64,000 nt of DNA from Amphirosellinia nigrospora (lineage: Eukaryota; Ascomycota; Sordariomycetes; Xylariales; Xylariaceae): positions 1,116,001-1,180,000 of the forward strand of contig SCHM01000004.1 in NCBI GenBank assembly GCA_004123355.1, read 5' to 3'. Of this stretch, positions 23,573 through 36,088 are shown piece by piece. A model generated the notes under the pieces. It was not told where the DNA came from. It saw nothing but the letters and a program-made list of their open reading frames with translations, and searched no databases. The translations under genes and the position numbers were made by a program. The stretch's first letter is position 1; every line of letters starts with the position of its first letter.

Positions 23573-25742
23573 ATGTCCGACGACACAGCTGCACAGCCCG
23601 TCGTGGCGCAGCCCGCAGAAATCGCATCTGGTGCTGCTGCCCCCGAGGGCTTGGCTCCTGAGCCTGTTGCGCCTTCCACAGATGCAAAGGCTGCTGAGTC
23701 TGATGGGCTGGCGCTGCTACCGGTGCCGATGACACTGGGGCTATCAAGTCGAACGATGAAGGTACGGTGCCACTACACAATGCCATGCGTCTTACATCTA
23801 CAGCTCTTGCTATACCCCTTGAAGAATCGCGCGCTAGTCTCGTTCCCAAACCCTCGTCCATCAACAGGCCATTTCATCCCGTATCATTTTCGTGTTTACG
23901 CGTTCAGGCCAATTACAATTATTCTCAACTTTCTACTTTCTAAACCGTGACGAAACTACAGCTAACTTGTCGCGTCCCTAGCTTCCAAAGCTGAGCCCTC
24001 TGCGCCGCCGCCGCCGTACCCTCCGACTCTGCTAACGAGCACGCGACCGACGGCGATGCTGAGATGGCGGATGATAAGGCATACACAGAAGGTGCTGAGC
24101 CTACTGCCGATTTAGAAAAGACCATCGATATGCTGAGGATAGTGCTAACGATGCAGCGCCATCCGCAGGCAAGTCGCAGTCGCGTCGCAAGTCTACCGGC
24201 GTGGCAGATAAGGGAAAGAAGCTCAACAGAAAAGCCTCCAGGGTCAAGATCCAACATCTGGACGCGAAGCCAGGCGATCACTATTTTGCTAAGCTAAAAG
24301 GCTTTCCCCATGGCCTGTGGTGATCTGCGAGGAGGACATGCTCCCTCAGACCATGTTAGGCACGAGGCCGGTCACTGCCGCTCGTCCCGATGGAACATAT
24401 AGAGATGATTTTGCCGCCGGGGGCAAGCGCGCTGGCGACCGCACATTTCCCGTTATGTACTTCACACCAACGAATTGTATGATGACATGCCCCTATAGTC
24501 TTATTTGTGCAGTATACTAACTTGTATCCCCAGTTCGTGGACACCAAACACCGACTTAAGCGAGCTTGATCCTACCGTAGTAGGTGAAATGGTTACGGCT
24601 AAGATGCGCAAAGATCTTCAAGCGGCCCATCTACTTGCTGCTGAGGTTCACGACCTTGATTACTACAAAAACGTACTCCGAGAATTTGAGGAACAACGTC
24701 TTGCGAACGAGGAATCTAAGAAGTCCAAAGCCAAGACCCCAAAAAATCTACCAAGGCAGCAGACGAGGAGGGTGACATCGATATGGACGATGTTGAAGAT
24801 GAGGCCGGGGAACCTGCGGAGAAGAAGTCGAAATCAAAGAAACGAAAGGCCGAAGATGAGAACAGCGTAAGTGCTCGTAGGTGTGGCCTATCAACTCTGT
24901 TATTAACTTCGCGTTCTATTTAGACACCTCAAAGGTCTGAATCGGTCAAGAAGCCGAAGATAAAGTTAACGGGCACTTCGACCCCAAAGACGGCGAATGG
25001 AGTTCAATCACCAGCTACCAAGGATTCGGGCAAGCCTGCCAAGGCAAAGACCAAGTCTTCCAAAGGAAGTAAGGAAACAGACGGCAAGAAGGAAAAGGAG
25101 CCTGCGGCACCCAAAGAACCCGAGCTGACGCCCGAAGAGAGGCGCGCTCGGAAGGAGGCAAGTTTAGTTTACCTTGTTTCAGTAATCAACTACTAATGTC
25201 TACGCAGAAAGAAATTTTTTTTTGAGACATCGTCTACAGAGAGGCCTTCTGCCTCGTGAAGGGTCACCCGTGCCTGATGAGATGAAACAAGTATCCGACT
25301 TCCTCGCTAAACTCGAGACATTCCCGGATCTCGATGTTAGTATTATCAGAGTGACGAAAATCAACAAGGTTTTAAAGGCTATCTTGAAGCTGGAGACAAT
25401 TCCAAAGGAGGAAGAGTTTCAATTCAAGCCCCGGTCGCAAACCCTTTTAGACAAGTGGAATATTTTTTGGCCAGCGATGCAGCGCCGGCTTCCGCAACGG
25501 CGCCGTCCTCAGCGATCGCAAATGGCGTCAACGGGACATCGGGGGCAACCGCCAAGAGCACCAAAGACACCAACGGCGTCAAGGAAGGCGCCGCCGACAG
25601 CAAGACGGAACCAGAGAAGAATACTCCAAAAGCTAAGAGTGAAGAGCAAGCGGCCAAGAATACTAGTGAGGACAAAGATGAGTCTGCCAGTATGGAGGTT
25701 TGTGTCCCGAACAGCAATGAAGTTGTGGGCGATGATGGATAA
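23573..25742 (+). CDS. PWWP-domain chromatin protein with LEDGF/TFIIS-like C-terminal helical domain
   Basis: Starts MSDDTAAQPVVAQPAEIASG. Ala/Pro/Glu-rich N-terminus, then a PWWP domain (about 24250-24590) with DAKPGDHYFAKLKGFPPWPV, a DGTYRDDFAAGGKR loop, FPVMYFTPTN before an intron (about 24479-24533) and SWTPNTDLSEL after it. A Lys/Glu-rich region follows (SKSKKRKAEDEN; TKSSKGSKETDGKK), cut by introns near 24867-24923 and 25158-25206. The C-terminal folded part (MKQVSDFLAKLETFPDLDVS, then RVTKINKVLKAILKLETIP) resembles the TFIIS N-terminal/LEDGF integrase-binding fold. The end is low-complexity Ala/Lys/Glu. Missing bases interrupt the frame near 23706, 24309 (inside FPPWP), 24749 and 25465. 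Probable nuclear reader of methylated H3K36 linked to transcription elongation; that is family inference. Confidence 0.82.
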
Positions 25743-27002
25743 CTAACGAAGATAACAGAGCGCTACAGAGACGCCAGCGATCCCAGCTGAAGGGGGTGTT
25801 TAGACACCCGCCAACTCTAGTATGATAAGGCCGCGACGGGTTGATGGGAGGGGTAGATGATGGTAGAAAACACAAGGCGTTTGGGATTCTAAGTGATCGA
25901 AACAAGGCACACGCGTGCCGCAGCTCGTCCGACGCGTCAATTCGAGGGAGGCAGATATTGCTAAGACGTTTGTGACTTGGTGTCTATCGATTGATTCTAT
26001 GTAAACTAAGCTGTTTCTCTCACAGTCCAGTCGGGTAGCTTTTTGGAGGGAGGGTATTCTGACGGATCGATGGCTAGCCGACGGCGAGGGTAGGGATACG
26101 AGGGTAAAGGGCCAAGATGAATGGTGTGTCCCTCTAGTTCAGCCGAGGGCTACATTCGTGAGCTGGCTCTTTTTTTCCTACATCCATAATTGAGAATTAC
26201 TACGAAGGACTTTCTTTTGAGTCATCGAGGAGTTGTGGTCAGGGCGGGTCTTGCAATAAAAAAGTTGTTTTATTCATCTTGATAAATAGATTGCCATTAT
26301 ACCTACTTCTGCGAATCCTTACATTTTACATGACCAAGACAACTAGACAAAGTATGTCTGTCAGGTAGTGGTTTGCTTTCTAAGGCCTAAGTCTAAGTCG
26401 ATGGGCTTTAAAACAACCTGGAAACATCTTTTGAGGTTTGGACCTGGGATCACGATACCTTTTAGTTGATATTGTCACGCCCTAGGGTAGCTCCCTACGC
26501 TGTAGCTAAGTATACTTAGGGTGGCCCACCCAACCTCGGTGCGCGTCATCAGCACATCAGTGCCTGGGAGGAAGTACCTCCCTGTGCTCCCTGTGTGCGA
26601 GATACCTTTACTAGAACGTTGGTAGAATAACATTAATGAAACCATCTAACCCGACGGCATTTGCTCACATCTACTACTTTGTTCCTCCCCCTTCTCTTCC
26701 ATCTATTCATCATAAACTTTCTAGCAGTTACTGTAGATAGGTCGACACAGCTCCCACTGTGGCAAGTTCTGTCCAGACCTGACCCCTGCTCGCCCCTCCT
26801 ACTCCTACCCCCCCAACCCGTACCTCTACTCCCACTCCTCTTCACCCTCTTCCTCACCCTCTCCGTCGTCGTTATTGTTGTTTGTTGTTATCACCTACGC
26901 CCTCAACTTTTCTGTGACCACCATTTCGCCCGCGTCCTTCTCAGTGTCCTTCGCCGCCTCCGCCTCCGTCTTCCGCGAGCAAGTCGGGGTGCGCGCTTCG
27001 CC
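25743..27002. other. Intergenic region, NPL4 promoter
   Basis: No supported gene. From about 26670 to 26990 it is strongly pyrimidine-rich on the plus strand (runs of CTCCTACTCC type), fitting the NPL4 5' UTR and promoter. Long open frames on both strands here (26633-26857 minus, 26661-27386 plus) are artefacts of that composition. Confidence 0.4.
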
Positions 27003-29289
27003 ATGCTGCTCCGACTTCGAGGGCCCGATGGCATGGTCCGCATCACCATCGACAAGAATGATAGCATAAGGGATCTTGGCCGTCAGGTGAGCCCCAGCTT
27101 GTGGAACGAACCAGCGGGTCGTGCCTCTACTGACATCGTGCACAGCTTCTACCACAGTTGCCGTCCACCGTCGATCCAGATACCATCACCATATCCCCAA
27201 CCCACAAGGAAAGGACTCGAGGAAGTTGGTAGACATAGCCCGGGTCAAGCTGAGCCAGATCGGCTTCAAGTACGTCCCCGCCCCCCGTCCTTCCGCGCCT
27301 CAGCACTCGCTGCTTGGTGCGTGTTGCTATTGTCGTTACTGCTGCTGACACGACCTCCCCTACCTCTTATAGCCATGGCGATTTGATCTTCATCAACTAC
27401 AGCCACCGGGATGCTATCAACGGCCAAGCAAACGAAACATCGTCAACCCCTCATACCGCACCTTCGGCCAACCGACTGAACGGCAAGCCCATTCTTCCGA
27501 CAGAGGATCTTCCCATCGACCCGCCGCCCGTGACTTCGCCGAGCAAGATCATCAAAAACCCTTGGGAGGTCGTTAGGCAATCTGCGCTCGACGATCGGCT
27601 CGATAGGCAAGACGGAAAGATCCCTAGAAGTCGAGACCGTATGTGCAAGCATGGCCCCAAAGGCATGTGTGATTACTGCATGCCGCTAGATCCCTTCAAC
27701 GCCCAGTATCTCGCCGACAAGAAGATCAAGTACCTCTCCTTCCACTCACATCTCCGCAAGATCAACTCGGCTACCAATAAGCCAGAGCTAGGCAGCTCTT
27801 TCATACCGCCTTTGAAAGAACCCTACTTCAGGGTCAAGCGTGATTGTCCTTCGGGCCACCCCAATGGCCCGAGGGTATCTGTACCAAATGCCAGCCCAGT
27901 GCCATTACCTTACAACCCCAGCCTTTCCGCATGGTCGATCACGTCGAATTTGCTTCCTTCGAGCTCGTCAACAATTTCATCGACGCCTGGCGGAAGACCG
28001 GTGCTCAGCGGATAGGGTACCTATACGGTCGGTATACTGAGTATACCGAGGTGCCTCTTGGAGTCAAGGCGGTTGTAGAGGCTATCTATGAAGTGCCACA
28101 AGTAGACGAAGTCGATGGGGTATCGTTGAATACGTGGGAGAACGAAACGGCCGTCAACGAAGTCGCCCGTCTGTGCGGTCTAGAGCAGGTCGGGGTTATT
28201 TTCACAGATTTGCTGGATTCCGGAGTCGGGGACGGCACTGTCGTTTGCAAGAGGCACTCTGACTCGTACTACCTTTCGTCCCTCGAGATATGTTTTGCCG
28301 CTCGACTCCAAAGCCAGCACCTCAAGCCGACGAAGTGGAGTGATACGGGTAGGTTCGGCTCAAACTTTGTGACATGCATTATATCCGGCGACGAGACGGG
28401 GCAGATCGCTATTTCGTCTTACCAGGTGTCTAATGAGGCTATGGAGATGGTTCGTGCGGACCTAATTGAGCCGTCGGCTGACCCTAGTGTCATGCTCGTT
28501 CGCGAGGAAGAGGAAGACGATGGTGCGCCGAGCCGTACCCGGTATATTCCGGAAGTGTTCTTTCGCAAGATTAATGAGTACGGAGCAAATGTCCAGGAGA
28601 ATGCCAAACCAGCCTTCCCAGTTGAATATCTGGTCGTTACCTTGACACATGGCTTTCCTGCCGAGCCCAAACCAATGTTCGACACACCAAACTTCCCCAT
28701 CGAGAACCGGGAGGTCATGGGCGAGAGCCAACAGTATAACCATGTTGCCAGAGCCATTAGCACTGCTGGAGGCAATAATCTAGGTTCTCTATCCGACTTT
28801 CATCTGCTCACCTTTCTCCATGGGATGGGCGTCTTATCTAAGGTAAGCACGCCGTCACGGCCGAGCATATCACCCACGTAACCATAATGCCTGAAGCTGA
28901 TGATGCTATGATACTAGGAAGAGGAAGCTCTCTTGTGCAAGTCTACGACAACCCAAGATCTCACTGGCACTTACCAGCTTTTTGCCATGCCCGGCTGGCA
29001 AACGTTGGAAACTATATTACAAGCGACTGGTGAGACAATTTTCAGAAAACGCCGTCGTCCCCATGATTCAAGTGACAACGAGGGTGACATGCCCGGCGCT
29101 CAAGCGAACGGCGGTGCAACGTCGACTTCTGCATTTAGCACTATACCAACGTCAACCTCCACTTCTACCCCTACCACCGCCGTCTCACGAAGGTCTGGGG
29201 AACCGCTTGCTAAGCGTTTTGCTGCCGTTAGGCTGAGTGAACGAAACGAAAGACCTATATTCGACCGTGCTAAATATGAAAACCTATGA
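27003..29289 (+). CDS. NPL4: NPL4, ubiquitin-binding cofactor of Cdc48/p97
   Basis: With Ufd1, Npl4 recruits polyubiquitinated substrates to the Cdc48 unfoldase in ER-associated and nuclear degradation. Exons 27003-27086, 27146-27269, 27373-28842 and 28918-29289; with two missing C residues supplied (about 27199 and 27856) the length is exactly 683 codons plus stop. Order: N-terminal ubiquitin-like domain ([20 protein letters not shown]), [11 protein letters not shown] across intron 2, zinc-binding loop [12 protein letters not shown] followed by [24 protein letters not shown], a second Cys pair [15 protein letters not shown], then the MPN-like core ([56 protein letters not shown]) and the C-terminal domain. 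The tail is Ser/Thr-rich with no NZF finger, as in fungi. A strong, unambiguous match. Confidence 0.95.
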
Positions 29290-30413
29290 CGCCAAATACG
29301 TGATAAGGGGCCGGCAAGTAAGGGGTAGGAGGTAATTCGGCCAGTCCCGGTAATAGGAAATAGTCGGTCGACAAGAAATGTTATGCGAGGAAAAACCTGG
29401 ACCGAAACCAGGGGGCTTGGTTTCCTCCCATCACATGACCATGCATCAATTGTGATGCATTAACTTACGGCGCAGAATGGCAACATAGAGTGTACCTATT
29501 CTATAAGCAATAAACCATACATGGTGGCGTTTCGAGGATAAAAGCACCTTAGCTTTTGCCTTGGTATCTAGAGAGAGGGCCGGCATATCTCACAGCCATC
29601 TGCACTCTTAATATAGGAAAGAGTATAAATCATATCATACTATCGTCTTCATCTTCATCCATCAACGTATGCATCTCAACTTTTCGCCCTCCATCTTTCG
29701 CGTAGCTCCGAATGCCGCGAAGCAGCTTGTAGTTTCCTGTACGAGAGCCGCCCCCCCCCCCCCTCCCCCAGGCAATAGTAGTAAATCACGGTCGAGCAAA
29801 CTATGTTATCGAATTGAAAGGGGCTGGCCGTCTTGCAATCTCGGTGTAAATAGAATACCTAATACCTTTACTGCTCTGCTCATTAAACCTTATTCGTATT
29901 TGATTAACTACGGTTTATCTACGATTTATGCGCAGTTGGACCCCAAGGAGGAACGCAACAACTCAACGGAACTTCTTGTTTGTTTATTTGTTTCTTTCGC
30001 ATTTCCCATTTCATACCATATCTAGAAATCTCATAGCAGATCGACCGCCGTAAGGGTATCGAAGAAATGCTTTTTCCCTTTCCTTTCCGCTGCTGCGGGT
30101 TTAGCTCTCTACACCCCCATAGCATAGATGAGATCAGGATACCCATCGAATCTCCCTCAACCATTTCCCATTTTATTTACCCCATTGCCGATCACTCCAC
30201 AGAGGGAAACAAATACTCCTTGACAAACGAAAAAAAAAAAAAAAAAACTGAAAAATCAAGAGACCTCGTCCATTAGATTAAGTGCATACGGAATGGGATA
30301 TCGTGGTTTAGGGGTTGTCGACGACGAAAGGTTGCTCCTCATTCATGATCGTATAATAAGACTGCCGGAAGGAAAGTATAATAGGTCAACAGAACACATG
30401 GGTTTATTTTAAC
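29290..30413. other. Intergenic region between convergent NPL4 and CPA2
   Basis: Shared 3' flank. Contains a C13 run (29751-29763) followed by C5, and an A18 run (30230-30247). No supported coding region; the short open frames here have no domain features. Confidence 0.4.
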
Positions 30414-33400
30414 TTATAAAGGCTTTCCGCCGATAAAATCAGACCACGAGCGAACTTCTGAGGGAATACCCTCCTTGCGAGGAAGCTTCTCGCTCATGCA
30501 CTGAGCAAAGAGCATGGCAGTCTGTGAGAGGAGTCAGTTATTGGTTTTTAAAAAAAGAGGGGGGGGGGGGGGGGGGGGGCGTAGGGATATCGGAAACGTA
30601 CCTGGGGCTCCATGAATAATGGAACGCCGAAGTCGACGGCGTTTCGGCGCATGACGTAGTCCACATCCACAGTAGTCTTTCCACGGGCTAGGGCAAGGTT
30701 GAAGACTCCGCGAATGTCATATTTCTGGAAAACTTCGCGAAGAGCTCGCTTGTCCTCTTTGGGGAACTCGATCACTTCGACTTGAGCCTTATCCTTGGTA
30801 GTCGATTCAAGGTGCTGTTTGACGTCCTCACTGGCGGCGTAGAATTTATAACCGAGGGGTGAAAGGTAGTCGGCGATAGTAGTAAGCCATGTTTTGGTGA
30901 CATCGCCCCCAAAGAGGATGCCCTCACCAGGCTCGGGCATGCGGAAGTTCATGGTGGACTGTAGAGATGTCCAATAAGCCTCGACGAGGTTCTTACCGAA
31001 GCAAGCCATCTCACCCGTGCTAGCCATCTCTACACCAAGGAACGGGTCGGCGCCAGCGAGACGGGTCCAGGAGAATTGAGGAACTTTGACAGCCAGATAG
31101 TCTCGCTTAGTAGCCATAAGATCTGTAGCTGCGGGCACATCCTTGCCAACAAGGGCCTTGGTAGCAACATCAATGAAGTTTGTACCGAGGACCTTGCTGA
31201 CAAAGGGGAACGAACGAGAAGCACGCAAATTACACTCAATGACCTTTAGCATCGGTTCCCCTCCTTCCGGATTGTCCGCCTTAATGATTTGCATGTTAAA
31301 GGGGCCAGTAATCTTCCAGGCCTTAGCGACCTTTTCAGCAATCTCCTTCAAGCGACCCATAGTGTTGTCGTCAAGGTTAACGGGAGGGAGGATCAAGGTA
31401 GCGTCACCGGAATGAACACCAGCTTGTTCGACATGCTCGCTGACAGCGTGGACAACGAGCTTACCTTCTGAGGCGACACCATCAACGTCAATTTCTTGCG
31501 CACCCTCAATAAACTTTGTGATTACGACAGGGTGATCAGGGGACACATTGCTAGCGGCCTCAAGCTTCTCCTTAAGGTCTTCTTGGCTGCGGATAACCGT
31601 CATAGCAGCACCTGAGAGGACATAGGAAGGACGAACGAGGACGGGATAGCCGACATCTTCGGCGAACTTTTCAGCCTCGGCCACAGATGTAAGCTCTTTC
31701 CAAGCTGGCTGATCTACCCCAATGCTATCCAAAATCTCGGAAAACTTTTGTCGGTCTTCAGCTTTGTCAATATCCCGTGGGTCAGTACCCAAAACGTTTG
31801 CCTTCCCGGTTTCCTGTAAACGAAGAGCGATGTTCTGAGGTAGTTGACCACCGACGGAAACAACGACGCCTGAAGCGTTTTCAAGCTCATAAATATCCAT
31901 AACTCGCTCGTAGCTCAATTCTTCGAAGTAAAGCTTGTCTGCTGTGTCAAAATCGGTGCTGTATGTTTCGGGGTTGTAATTGATCATAACAGTCTTTAGT
32001 CCCATATGCCTCAATGCCTGTGTAGCACTAACAGCGCACCAATCGAATTCAACAGAACTACCAATTCTATACACACCGCTCCCGAGAATTACTGTGCCCT
32101 TATCCTCAAAAGTCACATCGTGGGAGCTGGCGTTGTAGGTCGTGTAGAGGTAGTTCGTATCAGCAGGAAATTCAGCAGCAAGCGTATCGATTTTCTTCAC
32201 CCAAGGCCGAATACCCATGCTCAGACGAAGAGCACGAACAGAGTCCTCGTTGCTATTGGTCGCATTGGCGATTTGCTTGTCAGAGAAGCCCATCTTCTTG
32301 GCCTTTAGAACAAGTTCTTTCTTCAGACCCTCCAAGCTTCCGACAGCTTCCATTTCTCGGGTGCAATCAACCAAGTTTTGGAGTTTGTACAAAAACCACT
32401 TGTCAATTTTGCTGAGTTCGTGGATTCTATCCACTGTATAGCCTTCGTGAAGCATTGCTTGGCCAACTGCCAACCACCTTCGGTCAGTAGGGTGAGAGAG
32501 CTCGTAATCAAGATCCTCAAACTTATCACCCTGGAAGCCGACAAACTTGGGGTCAACTTGGCGAATAGCCTTCTGAAATGATTCTTCGAAAGTACGACCA
32601 ATAGCCATAACCTCTCCAACTGACTTCATGGCACTGCCGATATCTCGCTTGACATGCTGAAATTTAGATAAATCCCAACGAGGGATTTTTGTTACGATGT
32701 AATCAAGAGAAGGCTCGAAATTAGCAGTTGTTGTCTTCGTCACAGCATTTGGAAGCTCAGGCAGGCTATGTCCAAGGCCAATCTTGGCAGCAGTGTAGGC
32801 AAGTGGATAGCCGGTAGCCTTCGAAGCCAGTGCTGATGACCGAGAAAGTCGAGCATTCACTTCAATGACGCGATAATCTAGGCCATCTGGTTGAAGGGCA
32901 TACTGAACGTTACACTCGCCGACAACTCCGAGATGTCGCACAATCTTGATTGCAGCCGAACGAAGCATATGGTACTCCTCATCGCTTAAAGTCTGACTGC
33001 AGCGCTTCAAATTAGTTTCCAATATTCTAAAAGTTATATGTGAAGTCGCAAGGAAGCTTTATAGCGTCACACCGGCCTGGAAAGAAGTCTTTGCGCTTCT
33101 AAGGCTGCTGCAACAAGAATAAAGTCAAGAACGACTTACCTAGGTGCGACAACAATTGAGTCGCCGGTATGTGTACCCAAGGGATCGAAATTTTCCATGT
33201 TGCATACAGTATACAGTTGTTGTTGGCGTCGCGGACGACCTCATATTCCACTTCTTTCCAGCCTTTCAAGGACTTCTCAACCAGAATCTGCGGCGACAGT
33301 GTCAAAGAGCGAGCGGCCATATTTCGGAGCTCTTCCTCGTTGTTCGCGAAGCCAGATCCAGACCACCTAGAGCATACGCACACGGACGATGATGGGATAC

Positions 33401-34241
33401 CCACTGTATTTGCAGCGTCAAGGGCGTCTTCGATGGTGCCGACAGCGATTGACTTAGCAATCGGGATGTCGATCTCGTTCAAGGCTTTGGCGAAGAGGTC
33501 TCGGTCTTCACTCAGCTCAAGAGTGTACGCTAGTGCCCAGCACTTTGACACCATACTTTTCGAACAGACCCATGCGCTGCATCTGCACACCCAGGTTAAG
33601 CGCTGTCTGGCCGCCGAATGAAAGAAAGATACCATCAGGCCGTTCCCTCTCAATGACATATGACACATATTCGGGCGTGACGGGAAGATAGTAGATCTCG
33701 TCAGCGAGTGTGTGGTTGGTCTGGATGGTAGCGATATTAGGGTTAATGAGTACCGAGGCAACGCCAGCCTCTTTGAGAGCCTTGAGCGCTTGAGAGCCTG
33801 ATACCGAATGTTAATATAGCTAAAATCTGAGGGTGCCATAATTCGTGATTGCATGCCTCCAGGGAAGAGGACTGAAGGAAGTGATGGGGACGTACCCGAA
33901 TAATCAAACTCTCCTGCTTGTCCGATAGCTAAGCCACCACTGCCGATGACGAGGACCTTCTTGACATTGACAACGTCTTTCGGCCTAATGACGCCGCTCT
34001 CTAGATAGGCCTTTGGATTTGGCGCCTGCTGGATGTCTGCAACGGCAGCATTGCAACGAGCGCGAGTAACACTAAAATTCCGCTTCTGTGTGGACTCGCT
34101 TGCCTGGCTTGCGAGCAGCAGCTGGGAAGGCAAGCGCAAGCCTGGAACAGTCAATGTCCTTCGGGACAGCGTAGTAGGTAAGCGTCGACCATGACGGAGT
34201 AGCGCCGGCGCTCGGCCTGCCATCTTAGTAGAGAAAGCCAT
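30414..34241 (-). CDS. CPA2: Carbamoyl-phosphate synthase, arginine-specific, large subunit (mitochondrial)
   Basis: Makes carbamoyl phosphate for arginine synthesis, using ammonia channelled from the small glutaminase subunit. Exons on the minus strand: 34241-33896, 33797-33140, 32996-30602 and 30521-30414. The N-terminus is a basic, Ser/Arg-rich mitochondrial presequence ([20 protein letters not shown]...). Then come [36 protein letters not shown], the first ATP-grasp half ([30 protein letters not shown]), the second half ([51 protein letters not shown]) and the MGS-like C-terminal domain ([16 protein letters not shown]). Size after correction is about 1169 residues, as in Neurospora arg-3. 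Exon 2 carries several small indels (about 33532, 33410, 33397, 33371, 33192), while the 2.4-kb exon 3 is intact. The last intron (30522-30601) contains a G21 run on the plus strand. Confidence 0.94.
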
Positions 34242-35460
34242 AGGAGTAGTCCAGGGTGGTATAGCAGTTTAGGGCTGAGGAGGGGGAGACAGGTGCAAAG
34301 ATGGCGAGAGTTTTGCCAGACGGCAATTAAGTGCCCGGCTCCCGAATTGAGAATCACCTGGGCAGTTGGGCCCTTGGAACAGAGGCAACGCAGGCCGTTA
34401 AGGATAGATGAGTGGCCTACAAGTCGAGTTCTGGGAGCCGGTACCTAGGTATTAAGTAGTCTATCAAGAGAAGTCTCAATCGAAGGGCAGCTCTGACTCT
34501 CGCCGTAGCGGCTACCGATGTACCAGTCACAGTTCCAGATAAGGCCGATAAGAAGCTAAAATATCCCAATTCACGCTAGAAAGGCCGTGAAAGCTGCGAT
34601 CACCGGAGAGTGTGGGGCAAGAGGGTGGGCTATGACGAATCATGTATCGTTTGGCTTCTCCATCCCTGAAAAAAAAGTTGTGCTCCTGCTTGAGATGATT
34701 GCCCATCCCTTAATACAACATACAGGCACATTCTAGATGTTAAATGATGGGACTAGCAATCAATTGAGTACCAATTGCTTGATGATCTATTAGGTAGCTA
34801 CGACAAAAACGTAAGGTCAGTGTCACTGGCTCTATGTCGCGTGTCTGTTCTAACTACCTAAGGGACTTCCCACGTCATTCAATGAACCCCACCCAGGGTT
34901 TTCTCTGCCGCGCGGACTACTGTACCCAAACAGGAGCTATAGGGAACTATTAAGTTTAGCTAGTGTTCATTTTAGTACCTAGGTATGCTGTAGCTATAAC
35001 ACACCTGGTACAAGAGACATGACCTCCATTACGATATATATACATGTAAATCTAACAAGAACCAAAATATCAGGGGTGGTTCGGGTATATGTCTTTGAAC
35101 AGGTACCTTACCACGTGCCGTGCAGCTTCCGTCTTTGAGTGTTTCGAACTACCGATCTGACCGATGACGAATGTGGGATCGACCCGAGCGCGTGGACTAG
35201 GTACTTGCTGTTTTTAGCCAACTCTAAGTAGGTATTCAACGAATGAAATGAAGGCTATTAGATATATTAGATAGTATCTTATAGCACTTGACTGGAAAGA
35301 GACTTGTGACGGAGTATAAACGGCGCTGTTAATTAGGTACCCAGCAAGCATTAACAGTTATATGGCCCGCACACAATTTGGGCAGATAAAATAGCTAGAT
35401 CTAGATCTGCTATTGTCCCCTGAAAACTATCAGCTTGATACCTAGTAATCTACAACACAC
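34242..35460. other. Promoter side of CPA2 and approach to the RIP block
   Basis: No gene seen. ACCTAGGT/TAGGTA motifs are frequent (around 34440, 34790, 34850, 34978, 35100, 35190, 35335, 35440). Base composition changes to extreme AT just after 35600. Confidence 0.4.
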
Positions 35461-35462
35461 AC

Positions 35463-35625
35463 AGGCACACACATAGGAGTTATATAGGTAACTTGTATTG
35501 GGAGGGCGTAAGCCTTTTCGGCCAGTTTTTGTAGCGAATTAGTATTAGGGGTACTTAGCGTATAATAACCCTTTAGGTACGAATCCGGCAATTTTGCGCT
35601 ACGAAGCTGGCTCGAAACTGCTTAT
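35463..35625. repeat. Repeat A, copy 1 (less mutated)
   Basis: About 160 bp with a diverged direct copy at about 35826-35987. Shared cores include TAGCGAATTAGTATTA and TACTTAGCGTATAATAACCC. Where the two differ, copy 1 mostly has G or C and copy 2 has A or T, as expected if copy 2 was hit harder by RIP. Confidence 0.75.
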
Positions 35626-35721
35626 ATTATAGCAAAAGCTAAATAATAATAAAAAACACAAATTAAACAACAAACTAAAGCAAAAAATAAAACACGTAAA
35701 TAAATAATAAAATATAAATAA

Positions 35722-35815
35722 GTACGAATTTTATACGTATACGAGCTATATATATAATTATTATAATATTATAAAAAAGAAGTTATATATATTTTACTTT
35801 TTATAGAACTATTAT
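35722..35815. repeat. Repeat B, left copy (heavily mutated)
   Basis: About 90 bp matching 49290-49390 in the same orientation. Shared cores include TATACGTATAC and TTATAGAACTA. Nearly every difference is G to A or C to T toward the left copy, with a few short indels. It may be a terminal repeat of an outer element spanning block 1. Confidence 0.65.
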
Positions 35816-35825
35816 ATATATATAT

Positions 35826-35987
35826 AAGCATATATATAAAATTATATAAGTAATTTATATTAAGAAGGGCATAAGCTTTTTTAGCTAGTTTTATAGCGAA
35901 TTAGTATTAAGGAGTACTTAGCGTATAATAACCCTTTAAGTATAAATCCGGCGATTTTACGCTACGAAAGCTAGCTCGAAACTGCTT
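35826..35987. repeat. Repeat A, copy 2 (heavily mutated)
   Basis: Direct copy of 35463-35625, about 360 bp downstream, altered almost only by transitions toward A/T. It lies immediately after repeat B, so B plus A2 may form one terminal unit. Confidence 0.7.
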
Positions 35988-36045
35988 AAGCTTGCGCTTT
36001 AAAGTTATTAGTTAGGATTTTTTTTTGTTAAAGGAAGAGTAATAT

Positions 36046-36051
<6 letters not shown>

Positions 36052-36085
<34 letters not shown>
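36052..36085. repeat. T34 homopolymer
   Basis: Uninterrupted run of about 34 T on the plus strand inside block 1. It could mark the poly(A) tail of a minus-strand retroposed sequence, or be simple slippage; it is followed by an A/G-rich purine stretch on the plus strand. Confidence 0.8.

Positions 36086-36088
<3 letters not shown>

Noticed and set aside
1658-35000. Functional cluster of ubiquitin-related genes
   Set aside because: The tandem E2 (0.7 kb), NPL4 (27 kb) and deneddylase (52 kb) are separated by many unrelated genes on both strands, so co-location is probably chance.
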